In this document: positions 1-6,384 of the stretch, piece after piece
How positions within the stretch are numbered: the stretch's first letter is position 1
How the letters are laid out: each line of letters starts with the position of its first letter
Assembly: GCA_945861845.1 (NCBI GenBank)
Contig: CAMAWS010000180.1
Span: forward strand, 1-6,771
Reading direction: 5' to 3'
Source: Candidatus Sulfopaludibacter sp. SbA3
Lineage (GTDB): Bacteria > Acidobacteriota > Terriglobia > 20CM-2-55-15
DNA: 6,771 nucleotides
Position numbers and translations under genes: made by a program
The notes under the pieces: generated by a model
Told to the model about the DNA's origin: nothing
Databases searched by the model: none
Seen by the model: the letters and a program-made list of their open reading frames with translations, nothing else

Positions 1-1
1 G

Positions 2-493
2 CCGAATGCCGTTGCGTTTGGGAAGAACGGCGAAATTTTCGTGTCCGACGGGTACATCAATTCCCGGATCGTCGAGTTCACGAAAGACGGGCAGTTCGTT
101 CGTATCATCGGCGGCGTCAAGGGAAGCGGGCCGGGAGAGCTTGATCTTCCGCATGCCGTGGACATCGATGCAACGGGCCGCATCGTTGTTGCGGACAGTG
201 CCAACAAGCGCATCAGCGTCTTTGACAAGGAGGGCAAATTCGTCGAGAACTGGCCGGCTCCCGGACAGGGGGGATTAGCTGTCGGCTCCGACGGTACCGT
301 CTACGTCAGCGACGTCAATGCCGGAGCGGTTGTCCTGTTGAAGGATGGAAAGATTATGGATGTGATCCACATCCCGGGCCGGCCGCATGCACTCAGCCTC
401 GACGTCGCCACCAACGATATCTATCTCGCCTCGACTGAACCCATGAAGCCGAACGTGATCAGGATTGTTCGAAAGAAAGCCGCTTCAAATTAG
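2..493 (+). CDS. NHL-repeat beta-propeller protein, C-terminal part (5' end outside window)
   Basis: The frame is open from the left edge, so at least 163 C-terminal codons are present and the true start lies upstream. NHL-type repeats are visible: G-x-IFVSDGYINSRIVEF, then KDGQFVRIIGG, GSGPGELDLPHAVDIDATGRIVVADSANKRISVF, DKEGKFVENW, and weaker units with GTVYVSD and NDIYLAS. The DGYxNSRIVxF...GSGPGExxLPH pattern resembles the NHL propellers of the peptidyl-alpha-hydroxyglycine alpha-amidating-lyase-like family. That resemblance is to the propeller fold, and enzyme activity cannot be claimed from this fragment. Such proteins are usually exported, but the signal-peptide region is not in view. 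A GTG at 41 could be taken for a start, but homologous repeat sequence continues upstream of it, so it is internal. The gene ends in TAG and converges on the minus-strand unit, with a hairpin directly after the stop. Confidence 0.88.
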   Translation, partial: PNAVAFGKNGEIFVSDGYINSRIVEFTKDGQFVRIIGGVKGSGPGELDLPHAVDIDATGRIVVADSANKRISVFDKEGKFVENWPAPGQGGLAVGSDGTVYVSDVNAGAVVLLKDGKIMDVIHIPGRPHALSLDVATNDIYLASTEPMKPNVIRIVRKKAASN

Positions 494-526
494 CCGGGAC
501 GCACCCAAACTGCGGGTGCGTCCCGG
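494..526. terminator. Perfect hairpin between convergent genes, likely bidirectional terminator
   Basis: The arms CCGGGACGCACCC (494-506) and GGGTGCGTCCCGG (514-526) are exact reverse complements: a 13-bp GC-rich stem with a 7-nt loop. It starts at the base after the TAG of the plus-strand gene and lies 4 nt beyond the TGA of the minus-strand gene, so it serves both 3' ends. Neither side has a strong T-run. The minus-strand exit has only a short AATTT, and the plus-strand exit has none. Efficient intrinsic termination is therefore inferred from stem strength and position. It may instead be a 3'-end-stabilising hairpin. Confidence 0.75.
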
Positions 527-530
527 ACGT

Positions 531-1367
531 TCAATCAAATATTTCCGGAAAATAGAATGTAAAAACGGTGTTTCCATTCCCCGTGGGAACCATGATTTCT
601 TTATGCAGAGGATCGATCTCCACGCCATTGACGTTCATCCCGGTGATCTTGGTGACTGGAATTCTCCAGCGTGGCGGAACGTTCCCGCTATCATTGACAC
701 TCCAAACACCGATCGCTCCTCCGGCGGCGCTGGCGATAATCCAGCCCTTCGGCGCGTAGATGTGAGGTTTCCCGCCGCCGAGTTCGCTGTCCGGTCCGGA
801 GATGACCCGCAACGGTTTCGCGTTTCCGCTCGCCGTGCGATCGAAGATCAGCAGGGAAGCCGGTCTTCTATCGCCGATCGCGCCACTGCTGGGAACGATC
901 AATAAATTGCGTACCGGGTCCACGGCCACGTTCGGAAGGCCGCCTCTCTGATCGGGCTTCGGAAAACGAATTTGAGTATCGGGGCCACCAAGAATGCGCT
1001 TCGGCGCCACGTCTCCCTGGGCTGTCCGGTCGAATACCAACACGGAGTCCCTGGCGATCGGGAGATAGATCTCGTTGTTCACCGGATCCACGTGAACCGC
1101 GTCCAGGGCGCCATAGCCGGTACCGACGATTTGCGTTTGAGGCCCCTGAATGTACCTGGCGGGCGCTTCCTCTCCCTTTGCGCCTCCATGGAATACCAGG
1201 ATCGCCTGCGCCAGCGGGCTGGGTACGACTATCTCATCGTGAATCGCATCGTATTCGAAAGCGTGCATCGTCCGGCTGATCAGTGTCTTTTGTCCGATGA
1301 TCGTTCTGGTCGGCGGCGTGTTCTCCTTCGCCAGCCTGGCGAAGGCCGCAATCTGCGGATGGTTCAC
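531..1367 (-). CDS. C-terminal half of the secreted beta-propeller repeat protein (downstream of in-frame TGA)
   Basis: This stretch continues the frame of 2678-1368 directly after the TGA. The first codon is GTG at 1367-1365, and 278 codons follow to a TGA at 533-531. It carries about five more copies of the repeat seen upstream, with signatures ENTPPTRTIIGQKTLI, EEAPARYIQGPQTQI, GDVAPKRILGGPDTQI, GNAKPLRVISGPDSEL and GNVPPRWRI. Each is followed by a D-P/A-x-x-(N/D)-E-I-x-x-P strand. The last strand is TVFTFYFPEIFD. There is no cysteine. An independent start at the GTG is unlikely: there is no Shine-Dalgarno sequence at the right distance, no signal peptide, and the first residues (VNHPQIAAFARL) are the opening strand of a repeat that pairs with EYLVPN before the stop. 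No second stop or frameshift occurs, so there is no sign of decay. It is best read as the distal part of one 715-codon gene. A separate protein made by re-initiation is possible but would stay in the cytoplasm. Confidence 0.8.
   Translation of the reverse strand: MNHPQIAAFARLAKENTPPTRTIIGQKTLISRTMHAFEYDAIHDEIVVPSPLAQAILVFHGGAKGEEAPARYIQGPQTQIVGTGYGALDAVHVDPVNNEIYLPIARDSVLVFDRTAQGDVAPKRILGGPDTQIRFPKPDQRGGLPNVAVDPVRNLLIVPSSGAIGDRRPASLLIFDRTASGNAKPLRVISGPDSELGGGKPHIYAPKGWIIASAAGGAIGVWSVNDSGNVPPRWRIPVTKITGMNVNGVEIDPLHKEIMVPTGNGNTVFTFYFPEIFD
1325..1345 (-). other. Perfect hairpin downstream of the in-frame TGA (bSECIS-like geometry)
   Basis: On the minus strand the arms CCTTCGCCAG and CTGGCGAAGG flank a single central G, giving a perfect 10-bp inverted repeat. 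It would fold as an 8- to 9-bp stem with an AGGCT or GGC loop. The hairpin begins 22 nt after the TGA and its apical loop begins about 31 nt after it. Bacterial SECIS elements generally place a small loop, with a G in its first two bases, roughly 16-37 nt after the UGA, and this element fits those limits. It lies in coding sequence (AFARLAKE), so coding constraint or chance could also explain it. Confidence 0.5.
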
Positions 1368-1370
1368 TCA
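1368..1370 (-). other. In-frame TGA inside the propeller gene (nonsense, error or selenocysteine codon)
   Basis: The codon order on the minus strand is CCT AAC TGA GTG AAC CAT, reading PN-stop-VNH. Aligning the repeat units, EYLVPN-x-VNHPQIAAF matches DLYVAND-VDHSILVF of an earlier unit, so the TGA occupies a residue position in the loop between two blades. One base change would restore Gly (GGA), Arg (CGA), Cys (TGC/TGT) or Trp (TGG). The alternatives are a real nonsense mutation, a consensus error in an assembly, or a UGA read as Sec. See the downstream hairpin and the single cysteine at residue 50. Confidence 0.9.
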
Positions 1371-2678
1371 GTTAGGCACCAGGTATTCCTGGCGTTTGCT
1401 GTCATACGCAACGGCCTCGACCTTGCCGAACTCCAGCCCTTGGTATCCATCGGGAGCGCTCTTGATGGTGCGCAGGGGCGCCACGTCTCCGTTCGCGTTG
1501 AGTGGATACACGGTGGCTGTGGCATTTCCAAAGCTCGAAGCCCAGACTTCGTTGTTCTTCTTATCGACGAAAACACCTGTCGGGTGGTTCAATCCGGTTT
1601 TGCGTCCCTTGATGACTCGCGTCGGGGCGACGTTACCCTGGTCGGTTGACTTGAAAACCAGGATGGAATGGTCGACATCGTTGGCGACGTACAGGTCGCC
1701 GGTGTCGGGATCCAGAGACATTGCTGCCGGCCAATTCAGCTGCGTCCGAGAGCCCTGAATAACCCGCGCGGGTGCCGCGTCGCCATCCGCGGCCAGCGGA
1801 TAGATCGCAATCGAAGCATCCTCAAACCTTCCCGTGCCTGCCGTCAGGTAATCACTGACGTGACCCCAGTTGTTGACGAACATCAGCTTTCTCTTCGTGT
1901 CGATCGCGAGGCCATGAGTGTCGCTTAATCGCGTACTTTCACCCTTTAAAGACCTCAGGGGCTTCTCGTCGCCCGACGCCGTCTTGCGATACACCGGCAC
2001 CTGGGGAGGGTACTGGATACCCACGTACAGTTCCTGCTTTTCCTCATCAACGGACAGGGAAAAGCCCCGATGCGGAGTGTTCAGCGTGCGCGTGGGCTCG
2101 ACATTTCCCTCCTTGCTGCGGTCAAAGACGACGACTTTGTCTCCGACATCTGTTTCGACGGAGTAAATGTCGCCATTCTTTGGATCGATATACACGCCGT
2201 TGTTGTATTGAATGTCGGTCTTGTCGCCCATGATGACGCGTTTCGGCACGCTGAGCGGGGCACCGGGAGGGCTGTTTTCCAGCCGGTTGAATACCCGGAT
2301 AGCCCACAGATTGTTATCCTGCAACACGACCTCATCGTGCTGGGTGTCCACCGCGACGAAGCTGTAGGTCGGATACGTATCGCGGATGGTGCGCACCGGG
2401 GGCCGCATCACATCAACCATCTCCCCGCCATTTTGAGCAGCGGCGTATACCGACTGCCCCGGATACATATCGAATGGCTCTCCGCGCAGTGCGCGGAAGG
2501 CGACACTGCTCGGTACGTTATCCCATGCGCACTGGTCTCCAAAGTCGGGGAGCTGCTGGATGGAAACCAGTTGCGGCGAGCCCGTGGCCGGCCGCAACGC
2601 CGTATTCATCGGAACCAGAAAGAGCGAAAAAACGCCCAGTGCTGCCGTTATCAGCGTGATCAGGATTACTTTGCGCAT
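1368..2678 (-). CDS. Secreted beta-propeller repeat protein, N-terminal half (436 codons to in-frame TGA)
   Basis: The ATG at 2678-2676 is preceded by AAGGAG at a 4-nt spacing, and the gene starts 24 nt after the receptor stop, so the two are probably co-transcribed and translated in order. The N-terminus, MRK followed by a hydrophobic run to about residue 22, is a signal peptide or membrane anchor; a cleavage site is not obvious (MNTA, residue 27, is possible). Residues ~28-95 form a linker with the only cysteine, Cys50 (QCAWDN). From ~95 on come propeller-like repeats of about 45-50 residues with the core G-(N/D)-x-x-P-x-R-x-I-x-G-x-x-T-x-L, for example EGNVEPTRTL (from 190), SGDEKPLRSLKG, DGDAAPARVIQG, QGNVAPTRVIKG and NGDVAPLRTIKS. 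Each is followed by a VDxxxxELYV strand. The fold resembles YncE/NHL-like propellers, and no catalytic signature is recognised. The frame ends in TGA after EYLVPN, but the same repeats continue in frame to 531. The entire product would be about 715 residues with 11-12 repeats, enough for two propellers. The function is unknown; an envelope partner of the receptor is inferred from position only. Confidence 0.85.
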   Translation of the reverse strand: MRKVILITLITAALGVFSLFLVPMNTALRPATGSPQLVSIQQLPDFGDQCAWDNVPSSVAFRALRGEPFDMYPGQSVYAAAQNGGEMVDVMRPPVRTIRDTYPTYSFVAVDTQHDEVVLQDNNLWAIRVFNRLENSPPGAPLSVPKRVIMGDKTDIQYNNGVYIDPKNGDIYSVETDVGDKVVVFDRSKEGNVEPTRTLNTPHRGFSLSVDEEKQELYVGIQYPPQVPVYRKTASGDEKPLRSLKGESTRLSDTHGLAIDTKRKLMFVNNWGHVSDYLTAGTGRFEDASIAIYPLAADGDAAPARVIQGSRTQLNWPAAMSLDPDTGDLYVANDVDHSILVFKSTDQGNVAPTRVIKGRKTGLNHPTGVFVDKKNNEVWASSFGNATATVYPLNANGDVAPLRTIKSAPDGYQGLEFGKVEAVAYDSKRQEYLVPN

Positions 2679-2702
2679 AAGTCTCCTTATCTAAAGGATG
2701 AA

Positions 2703-5700
2703 CTAAAACACGTACTTCAGAGCCAACTGCATGATCCGCGGATCAGCCGCGGACAAGATTCGTCCGAACGCGGAATCCGTAAGCGTTGTATTCGGATTGC
2801 CCGGGTTTACATGGTTCGGCGCGTTAAACGCCTCGGCTCGAAACTCGACCGACTGGCCTTCCCGGACGCGGAATGTGCGTGTCAGGCCAAGATCGATCCG
2901 GATGCTTCCCGGTCCAGTGACATTCGCCTTTTGAATCAGCGGCCCGTATGCGCCCAACACGGGCGTCGCAAAGGCGGCGGGATTGAGCCATTGCTGGATC
3001 GTCTTTTCGGCGGCGTAAGGCGATGCGAGTACCTGCCTTGGCCGGATGTCGGTTGCGTCCGGCGCAATACCCAGGCTCGTGAGGCCGGTCGCCACAGTCA
3101 ATTGAGCGCCCGTGAGGGCACGCACGATTCCGGAAACCCGCCATCCGGTTCCAAGAACTCGCAGTGTGGCGTTCGCAAACTGCGGCGTCTCATAAACAGT
3201 GGACATGTTGAAGTTGTGACGCCGGTCTGCCCCGCAATTGCCGCGCTCGAGGCCTCGGCGCTCGGGCGTTTCGGCGCTCCCATCCTCAATACAATGGGAC
3301 CACGTGTAATTCCCTTGTATCGTGATGCCCCGAGCTCGACGGCGCTGGATTGAAAGAGCCAGCGCGTTATAGCTGCGTGTGAACTCGTCGCCTACCTTGG
3401 TAATGGTGCTGTAGTACTGTCCCTGATCGGCATTCTGCAGATTGAGCAGGCGCCGCTGCTGGGAATTCGTAGTCGCGGAACACGGTGAGAAAGCTCTCCC
3501 CGCGATCACACAACTCGCGCCCGGCAGATAAATCGACGGATTGATTTCCTGCAGTGTCAGACTGTGAATGACACTGCTGCCCATGTAATTTGCAGCAACC
3601 AGCCAGTCTCTTCCAAATTGCTTCTGGGAGCTGAGGTTCCACTGATTGATCTGCGGTGTCTTTACATTCAGGGGGAAGTACTGATAGGCGCCCGCCGTCG
3701 GGAAAGTGACGTTTTGATCGATGCGAACCGGGAACGGACTTCCTCCGGGATAGCCCTGCCAGGGATCTTCAAACCCGCCCGTCGGATTTGTGATCGAAAC
3801 GAGGATGTTTCGCGGTGGCGTGTCCCGGATGCCGGTAAAGTTGTTTAGCGACGGATAGTCGAAAAACAGGCCGTACGATGCGCGAACCACCGTTAAGCCG
3901 TCGCCCTTAGGATCCCACGCCAGACCCAGACGCGGTCCGAAGTGAAGCCACCGGTTTTGGTTTTGTGAATATCCGAGGTCCGGTACTTGCGAGTCGCCCG
4001 CGAACAGCACTCCGGCTGGAGCGTTCTTAAAGACGGTGCTTCGCAGGCCTTGATCGAACCAGGCTTTGTCGAAAAGCGCAGTCTTCGACCTGGCGTCGTA
4101 CGGCCAGATATAAGGCTCCCATCTCACGCCGCCGTTCAGGGTCAGGCGTGACGTCGCCTTCCATGTGTCCTGCAGGTAAAGACCTAAGTAATTCTGACGG
4201 ATGTATTGCGCCGCCGGCTGGCTCTGCTGCCAGTCCTGCAATTTTCCCAGCATGAAATCGCCCATCGACAAGCCAGTATTCGATGCGTTGAATCGCATTC
4301 TGCCGGCGTTCCACGTTGTGGAGGTGTAGTTCATGTTGGTGTGGATGAAGTTCGCTCCGATCCCGATCTGATGGGATCCCCGAATCCAGCTCAAATCCTC
4401 CGAGGCCTGGTAGGCAAGGGAGTTCGTCTTGCCTGGAGTATGCAAGGCGCCACCCGTCCCGCCGGCGGCAGTATCAAACGCGCCTGAAACGAAAAATATC
4501 GTGATTTTCGGGTAATCCGGCGGGTACCAGAGGCCTTTTACTCCCAGGTCGCCGTAGGTGAACAGATCATCCTTGACGAGCTTTTCGTTGACCAGACGAA
4601 ACAGGGTCCCGCGGAAAGAACTCACCATGTTGGGACTGATCGAGTAGGTGTCACCCAGCACGAACGAGTGAACGCGGCGTTTCCAGTCACCTTCGGTGAG
4701 CGAGAACCACGTCTTCCCGTCGTAATTATTCGGAGCATCCAGCTGCGCCAGCTCGTAACGCCCAAACAGGGAATGTTTATCGCTCCATTGATAGTCGATT
4801 TTCCCGACGCTCACATGCTCATTGTTGTTGCTCTTCTGGCCGAACAGGATCTTGCCGCATGGATCAGATGTCGCCGGATTTCGTTTCACCATATTTACCG
4901 CCGGCGTGGAGAACAACGAAGGATCGATCCGATTGTTGATGAACGGAGCTCGCAGCGTGACCTGCCTGCCACTGTTGCACGCCGGCGAAGCGATGGTGGT
5001 GAAGTCACCGGTGAGCATTTGTGCTGTAGGAACATAAGCCGTCTTTTCGGTTGGCTCGGAGCGCTGAAGCGTTACCTGGTGGCCGGCGAAGAAGAACAAT
5101 TTGTTCCTGACTATGGGACCGCCAATGACGCCGCCAAACTGATTGCGCTTCAACCCGTCCCTCTGCTGCGCAAAAGCATTGCGCGCATTGAAGACCTTGT
5201 TGCGCACGAACTCAAAAAGATCTCCGTGAATCTGGTTTGTGCCTGACTTCGTGACGGCGTTTACGGCGCCTGCCGAGTGCTGTCCGTACTGGGCGGGTAA
5301 CGCGCTGGTTTCGACCTTGAACTCCTGCAGCGCATCCGGGAACGGCAGAGGTAGATTGGTATTGCCGAAGGGGTCGTTGTGCGTTCCCCCATCCAATAGA
5401 TATGTCAGCCCATTCTGCAATCCACCGCCGACCGAAATAACATCCGTAGGCCAGGGGCGCGACGTAGGGGTGCCAAGTCCGCCGATAGCGGCTCCCGAAA
5501 GAATGATCAACTCCTGGACGTTGCGTCCATTGAGCGGCAACTCCAGAACACGCACGTTGTCGATCACCTGGCCGACACCGGTGCTTCTCGTTTCCACGAG
5601 TGCCGCGTCCGCCTGAACCTCGACGGTTTCGGAAACCTGCCCCACCTCGAGACTGATGTTGATCACTGGATTGCCGCCAACCTGCAAAACGATTCCAGCC

Positions 5701-5972
5701 TGGGCAAAGGTCCGGAATCCGGGCAGACCGGCTTCGAGTCGATAGGGCCCGACCGGCAGGTTTGTCAAAACATAGGAGCCGGTTTCGTTCGTCACCACGC
5801 TTCGTGAGATGCCCGTCGCCGTTTGCGTTGCGGTTACCTCAACTCCCGGCAATACCGCACCGCTTTGATCGGTCACGGCGCCGCTGACCTGCGCCGTCGA
5901 CTGCGCCGAAACCTCCGGCAGGAACGAAAGAACCAAGCACATCAACACACAAACACAAATCTGGCGCCTCAT
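2703..5972 (-). CDS. Oar-like TonB-dependent outer-membrane receptor with carboxypeptidase-regulatory-like N-terminal domain
   Basis: 1089 codons. The ATG at 5972-5970 follows a GGAGG at 5-nt spacing. Residues 1-23 form a signal peptide (basic MRRQ, hydrophobic core, VSA then Q24). Residues ~28-110 are a CarboxypepD_reg-like beta-sandwich (VSGAVTDQSGAVLPGVEV, then ETGSYVLTNLPVGPYRLEA, GFRTF). A plug domain follows, with LPLNGRN at 145-151, YLLDGGTHNDPFG, then EFKVETSALPAQYGQHSAG and AVTKSGTNQIHGDLFEFVRN. The rest is a long beta-barrel with many aromatic strands (GLYLQDTW, LTLNGGVRWEPY, HFGPRLGLAWDP, YTWSHCIEDGS) ending DPRIMQLALKYVF. The terminal Phe is the usual signal for outer-membrane assembly. 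The length is normal for Acidobacteriota members, and the gene is intact. Family knowledge: such proteins sit in the outer membrane and move large ligands, such as glycans or peptides, with energy from TonB-ExbBD. No clear TonB box is seen and the substrate cannot be told. It is first in a unit with the secreted propeller gene, and an operator-like palindrome lies 44 bp before its start. Confidence 0.95.
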   Translation of the reverse strand: MRRQICVCVLMCLVLSFLPEVSAQSTAQVSGAVTDQSGAVLPGVEVTATQTATGISRSVVTNETGSYVLTNLPVGPYRLEAGLPGFRTFAQAGIVLQVGGNPVINISLEVGQVSETVEVQADAALVETRSTGVGQVIDNVRVLELPLNGRNVQELIILSGAAIGGLGTPTSRPWPTDVISVGGGLQNGLTYLLDGGTHNDPFGNTNLPLPFPDALQEFKVETSALPAQYGQHSAGAVNAVTKSGTNQIHGDLFEFVRNKVFNARNAFAQQRDGLKRNQFGGVIGGPIVRNKLFFFAGHQVTLQRSEPTEKTAYVPTAQMLTGDFTTIASPACNSGRQVTLRAPFINNRIDPSLFSTPAVNMVKRNPATSDPCGKILFGQKSNNNEHVSVGKIDYQWSDKHSLFGRYELAQLDAPNNYDGKTWFSLTEGDWKRRVHSFVLGDTYSISPNMVSSFRGTLFRLVNEKLVKDDLFTYGDLGVKGLWYPPDYPKITIFFVSGAFDTAAGGTGGALHTPGKTNSLAYQASEDLSWIRGSHQIGIGANFIHTNMNYTSTTWNAGRMRFNASNTGLSMGDFMLGKLQDWQQSQPAAQYIRQNYLGLYLQDTWKATSRLTLNGGVRWEPYIWPYDARSKTALFDKAWFDQGLRSTVFKNAPAGVLFAGDSQVPDLGYSQNQNRWLHFGPRLGLAWDPKGDGLTVVRASYGLFFDYPSLNNFTGIRDTPPRNILVSITNPTGGFEDPWQGYPGGSPFPVRIDQNVTFPTAGAYQYFPLNVKTPQINQWNLSSQKQFGRDWLVAANYMGSSVIHSLTLQEINPSIYLPGASCVIAGRAFSPCSATTNSQQRRLLNLQNADQGQYYSTITKVGDEFTRSYNALALSIQRRRARGITIQGNYTWSHCIEDGSAETPERRGLERGNCGADRRHNFNMSTVYETPQFANATLRVLGTGWRVSGIVRALTGAQLTVATGLTSLGIAPDATDIRPRQVLASPYAAEKTIQQWLNPAAFATPVLGAYGPLIQKANVTGPGSIRIDLGLTRTFRVREGQSVEFRAEAFNAPNHVNPGNPNTTLTDSAFGRILSAADPRIMQLALKYVF

Positions 5973-6347
5973 TTATCCCTCCGTACAAATTGTCAAAACA
6001 GGATAGTACAGCTCGAATTAACACAATGGTATCAATTCGTCCCAATTCATTGTTGAGCCGGCACCATCGGGCAGAAGACCACAGGGGGAACAGACAAAAA
6101 TCGTTCCATCTGGGCATCGCTTCTGTTCAGACTCCTGCTTCAGCGTCGCCCAGTCTGGACGGAATACTGCTCCGTGGTCTTGAACTCTGTTCGGGAACCG
6201 TCTCAACACTTGTGGATAAGATCGGCATTTCTCAGCTGAATCTGGCTCGCACGCTCGCGTACCAGATCTGTGGTCAGCCTGTAACACGGCAATTTGACGG
6301 AGACCAAGACTTCCCAGAACCGACATCTTTCCGCCCGCAAAAAGGAC
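5973..6347. other. Intergenic region between the divergent receptor unit and toxin-antitoxin cassette
   Basis: This region holds the receptor leader (GGAGG just before its ATG) and the palindrome at 6016-6037. From about 6040 to 6347 no gene is recognised. Open frames cross it on both strands, but their translations show no family signature or ribosome-binding site, and they overlap the control regions of both flanking genes. Only minor symmetric sequences were seen, such as a 5-bp ACGGA/TCCGT stem near 6160-6176, too weak to call. The stretch may be remnant DNA left by insertion of the toxin-antitoxin cassette, but no repeat or attachment site supports this. Confidence 0.6.
6016..6037. promoter_or_regulatory. 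Operator-like imperfect palindrome upstream of the receptor
   Basis: The half-sites TTAACAC (6018-6024) and GTATCAA (6029-6035) are reverse complements at 5 of 7 positions, separated by 4 bp and flanked by AA (6016-6017) and TT (6036-6037). Over 22 bp, 8 of 11 base pairs are symmetric. The site lies 44 bp upstream of the receptor ATG in an AT-richer pocket, a normal place for a repressor or activator site. On the minus strand it contains TTGATA as a possible weak -35, but no convincing -10 at standard spacing could be set (TGTACT is 19 bp away). The cognate regulator is not in the window and its family is not assigned. Confidence 0.4.
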
Positions 6348-6376
6348 TTGGCCGTATCCGCCGTGTTACTCATAAT
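6348..6376 (+). promoter_or_regulatory. Sigma-70-type promoter of the toxin-antitoxin operon
   Basis: TTGGCC (6348-6353, 4 of 6 matches to TTGACA) and CATAAT (6371-6376, 5 of 6 to TATAAT) are separated by exactly 17 bp. The -10 ends 7 nt before the antitoxin ATG at 6384, which would put the transcription start at or within a base or two of that ATG. This fits a leaderless mRNA and the lack of a ribosome-binding site. Acidobacteriota promoter consensus is assumed to resemble that of E. coli. Confidence 0.55.
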
Positions 6377-6384
6377 GAGTCACA
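6364..6384. promoter_or_regulatory. Autoregulatory operator candidate overlapping -10 and antitoxin start
   Basis: This is an inverted repeat centred on A6374. The inner arms ACTCAT (6368-6373) and ATGAGT (6375-6380) are perfect, and the symmetry continues outward after one mismatch with TGT (6364-6366) and ACA (6382-6384): 9 of 10 pairs. It covers the -10 box and the expected transcription start, where bound Phd/YefM-type antitoxin or its complex with the toxin would block polymerase. Type II antitoxins of this family are known to repress their own operons through palindromes; binding here is inferred. Confidence 0.6.

Noticed and set aside
1365..1367. GTG right after the TGA as a true start by stop-start coupling
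   Set aside because: No Shine-Dalgarno sequence at a workable distance. The product would lack the signal peptide and begin in the middle of a repeat unit.
972..1649. A 225-codon open frame on the plus strand
   Set aside because: It is antisense to the propeller gene and spans the in-frame TGA region. The composition is low-sense with no recognisable motif.
2070..3353. A 427-codon open frame on the plus strand
   Set aside because: It lies antisense across the ends of two well-supported minus-strand genes, is rich in Arg/His/Cys, has no repeat or domain signature and no ribosome-binding site. It is a shadow of GC-rich codon use.
5991..5996. A perfect TTGACA on the minus strand, as a -35 for the receptor
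   Set aside because: It is only 18 nt from the ATG, leaving no room for a -10 and a transcript start; the ribosome-binding site occupies that space.
6018..6326. A 102-codon minus-strand frame upstream of the receptor
   Set aside because: It has no recognisable domain and no ribosome-binding site, and would consume the receptor's control region.
6040..6347. A possible small RNA or attachment site beside the toxin-antitoxin cassette
   Set aside because: Only short 4- to 5-bp stems and small palindromes (for example CAGATCTG) are present, with no direct repeats, terminator or promoter pair.
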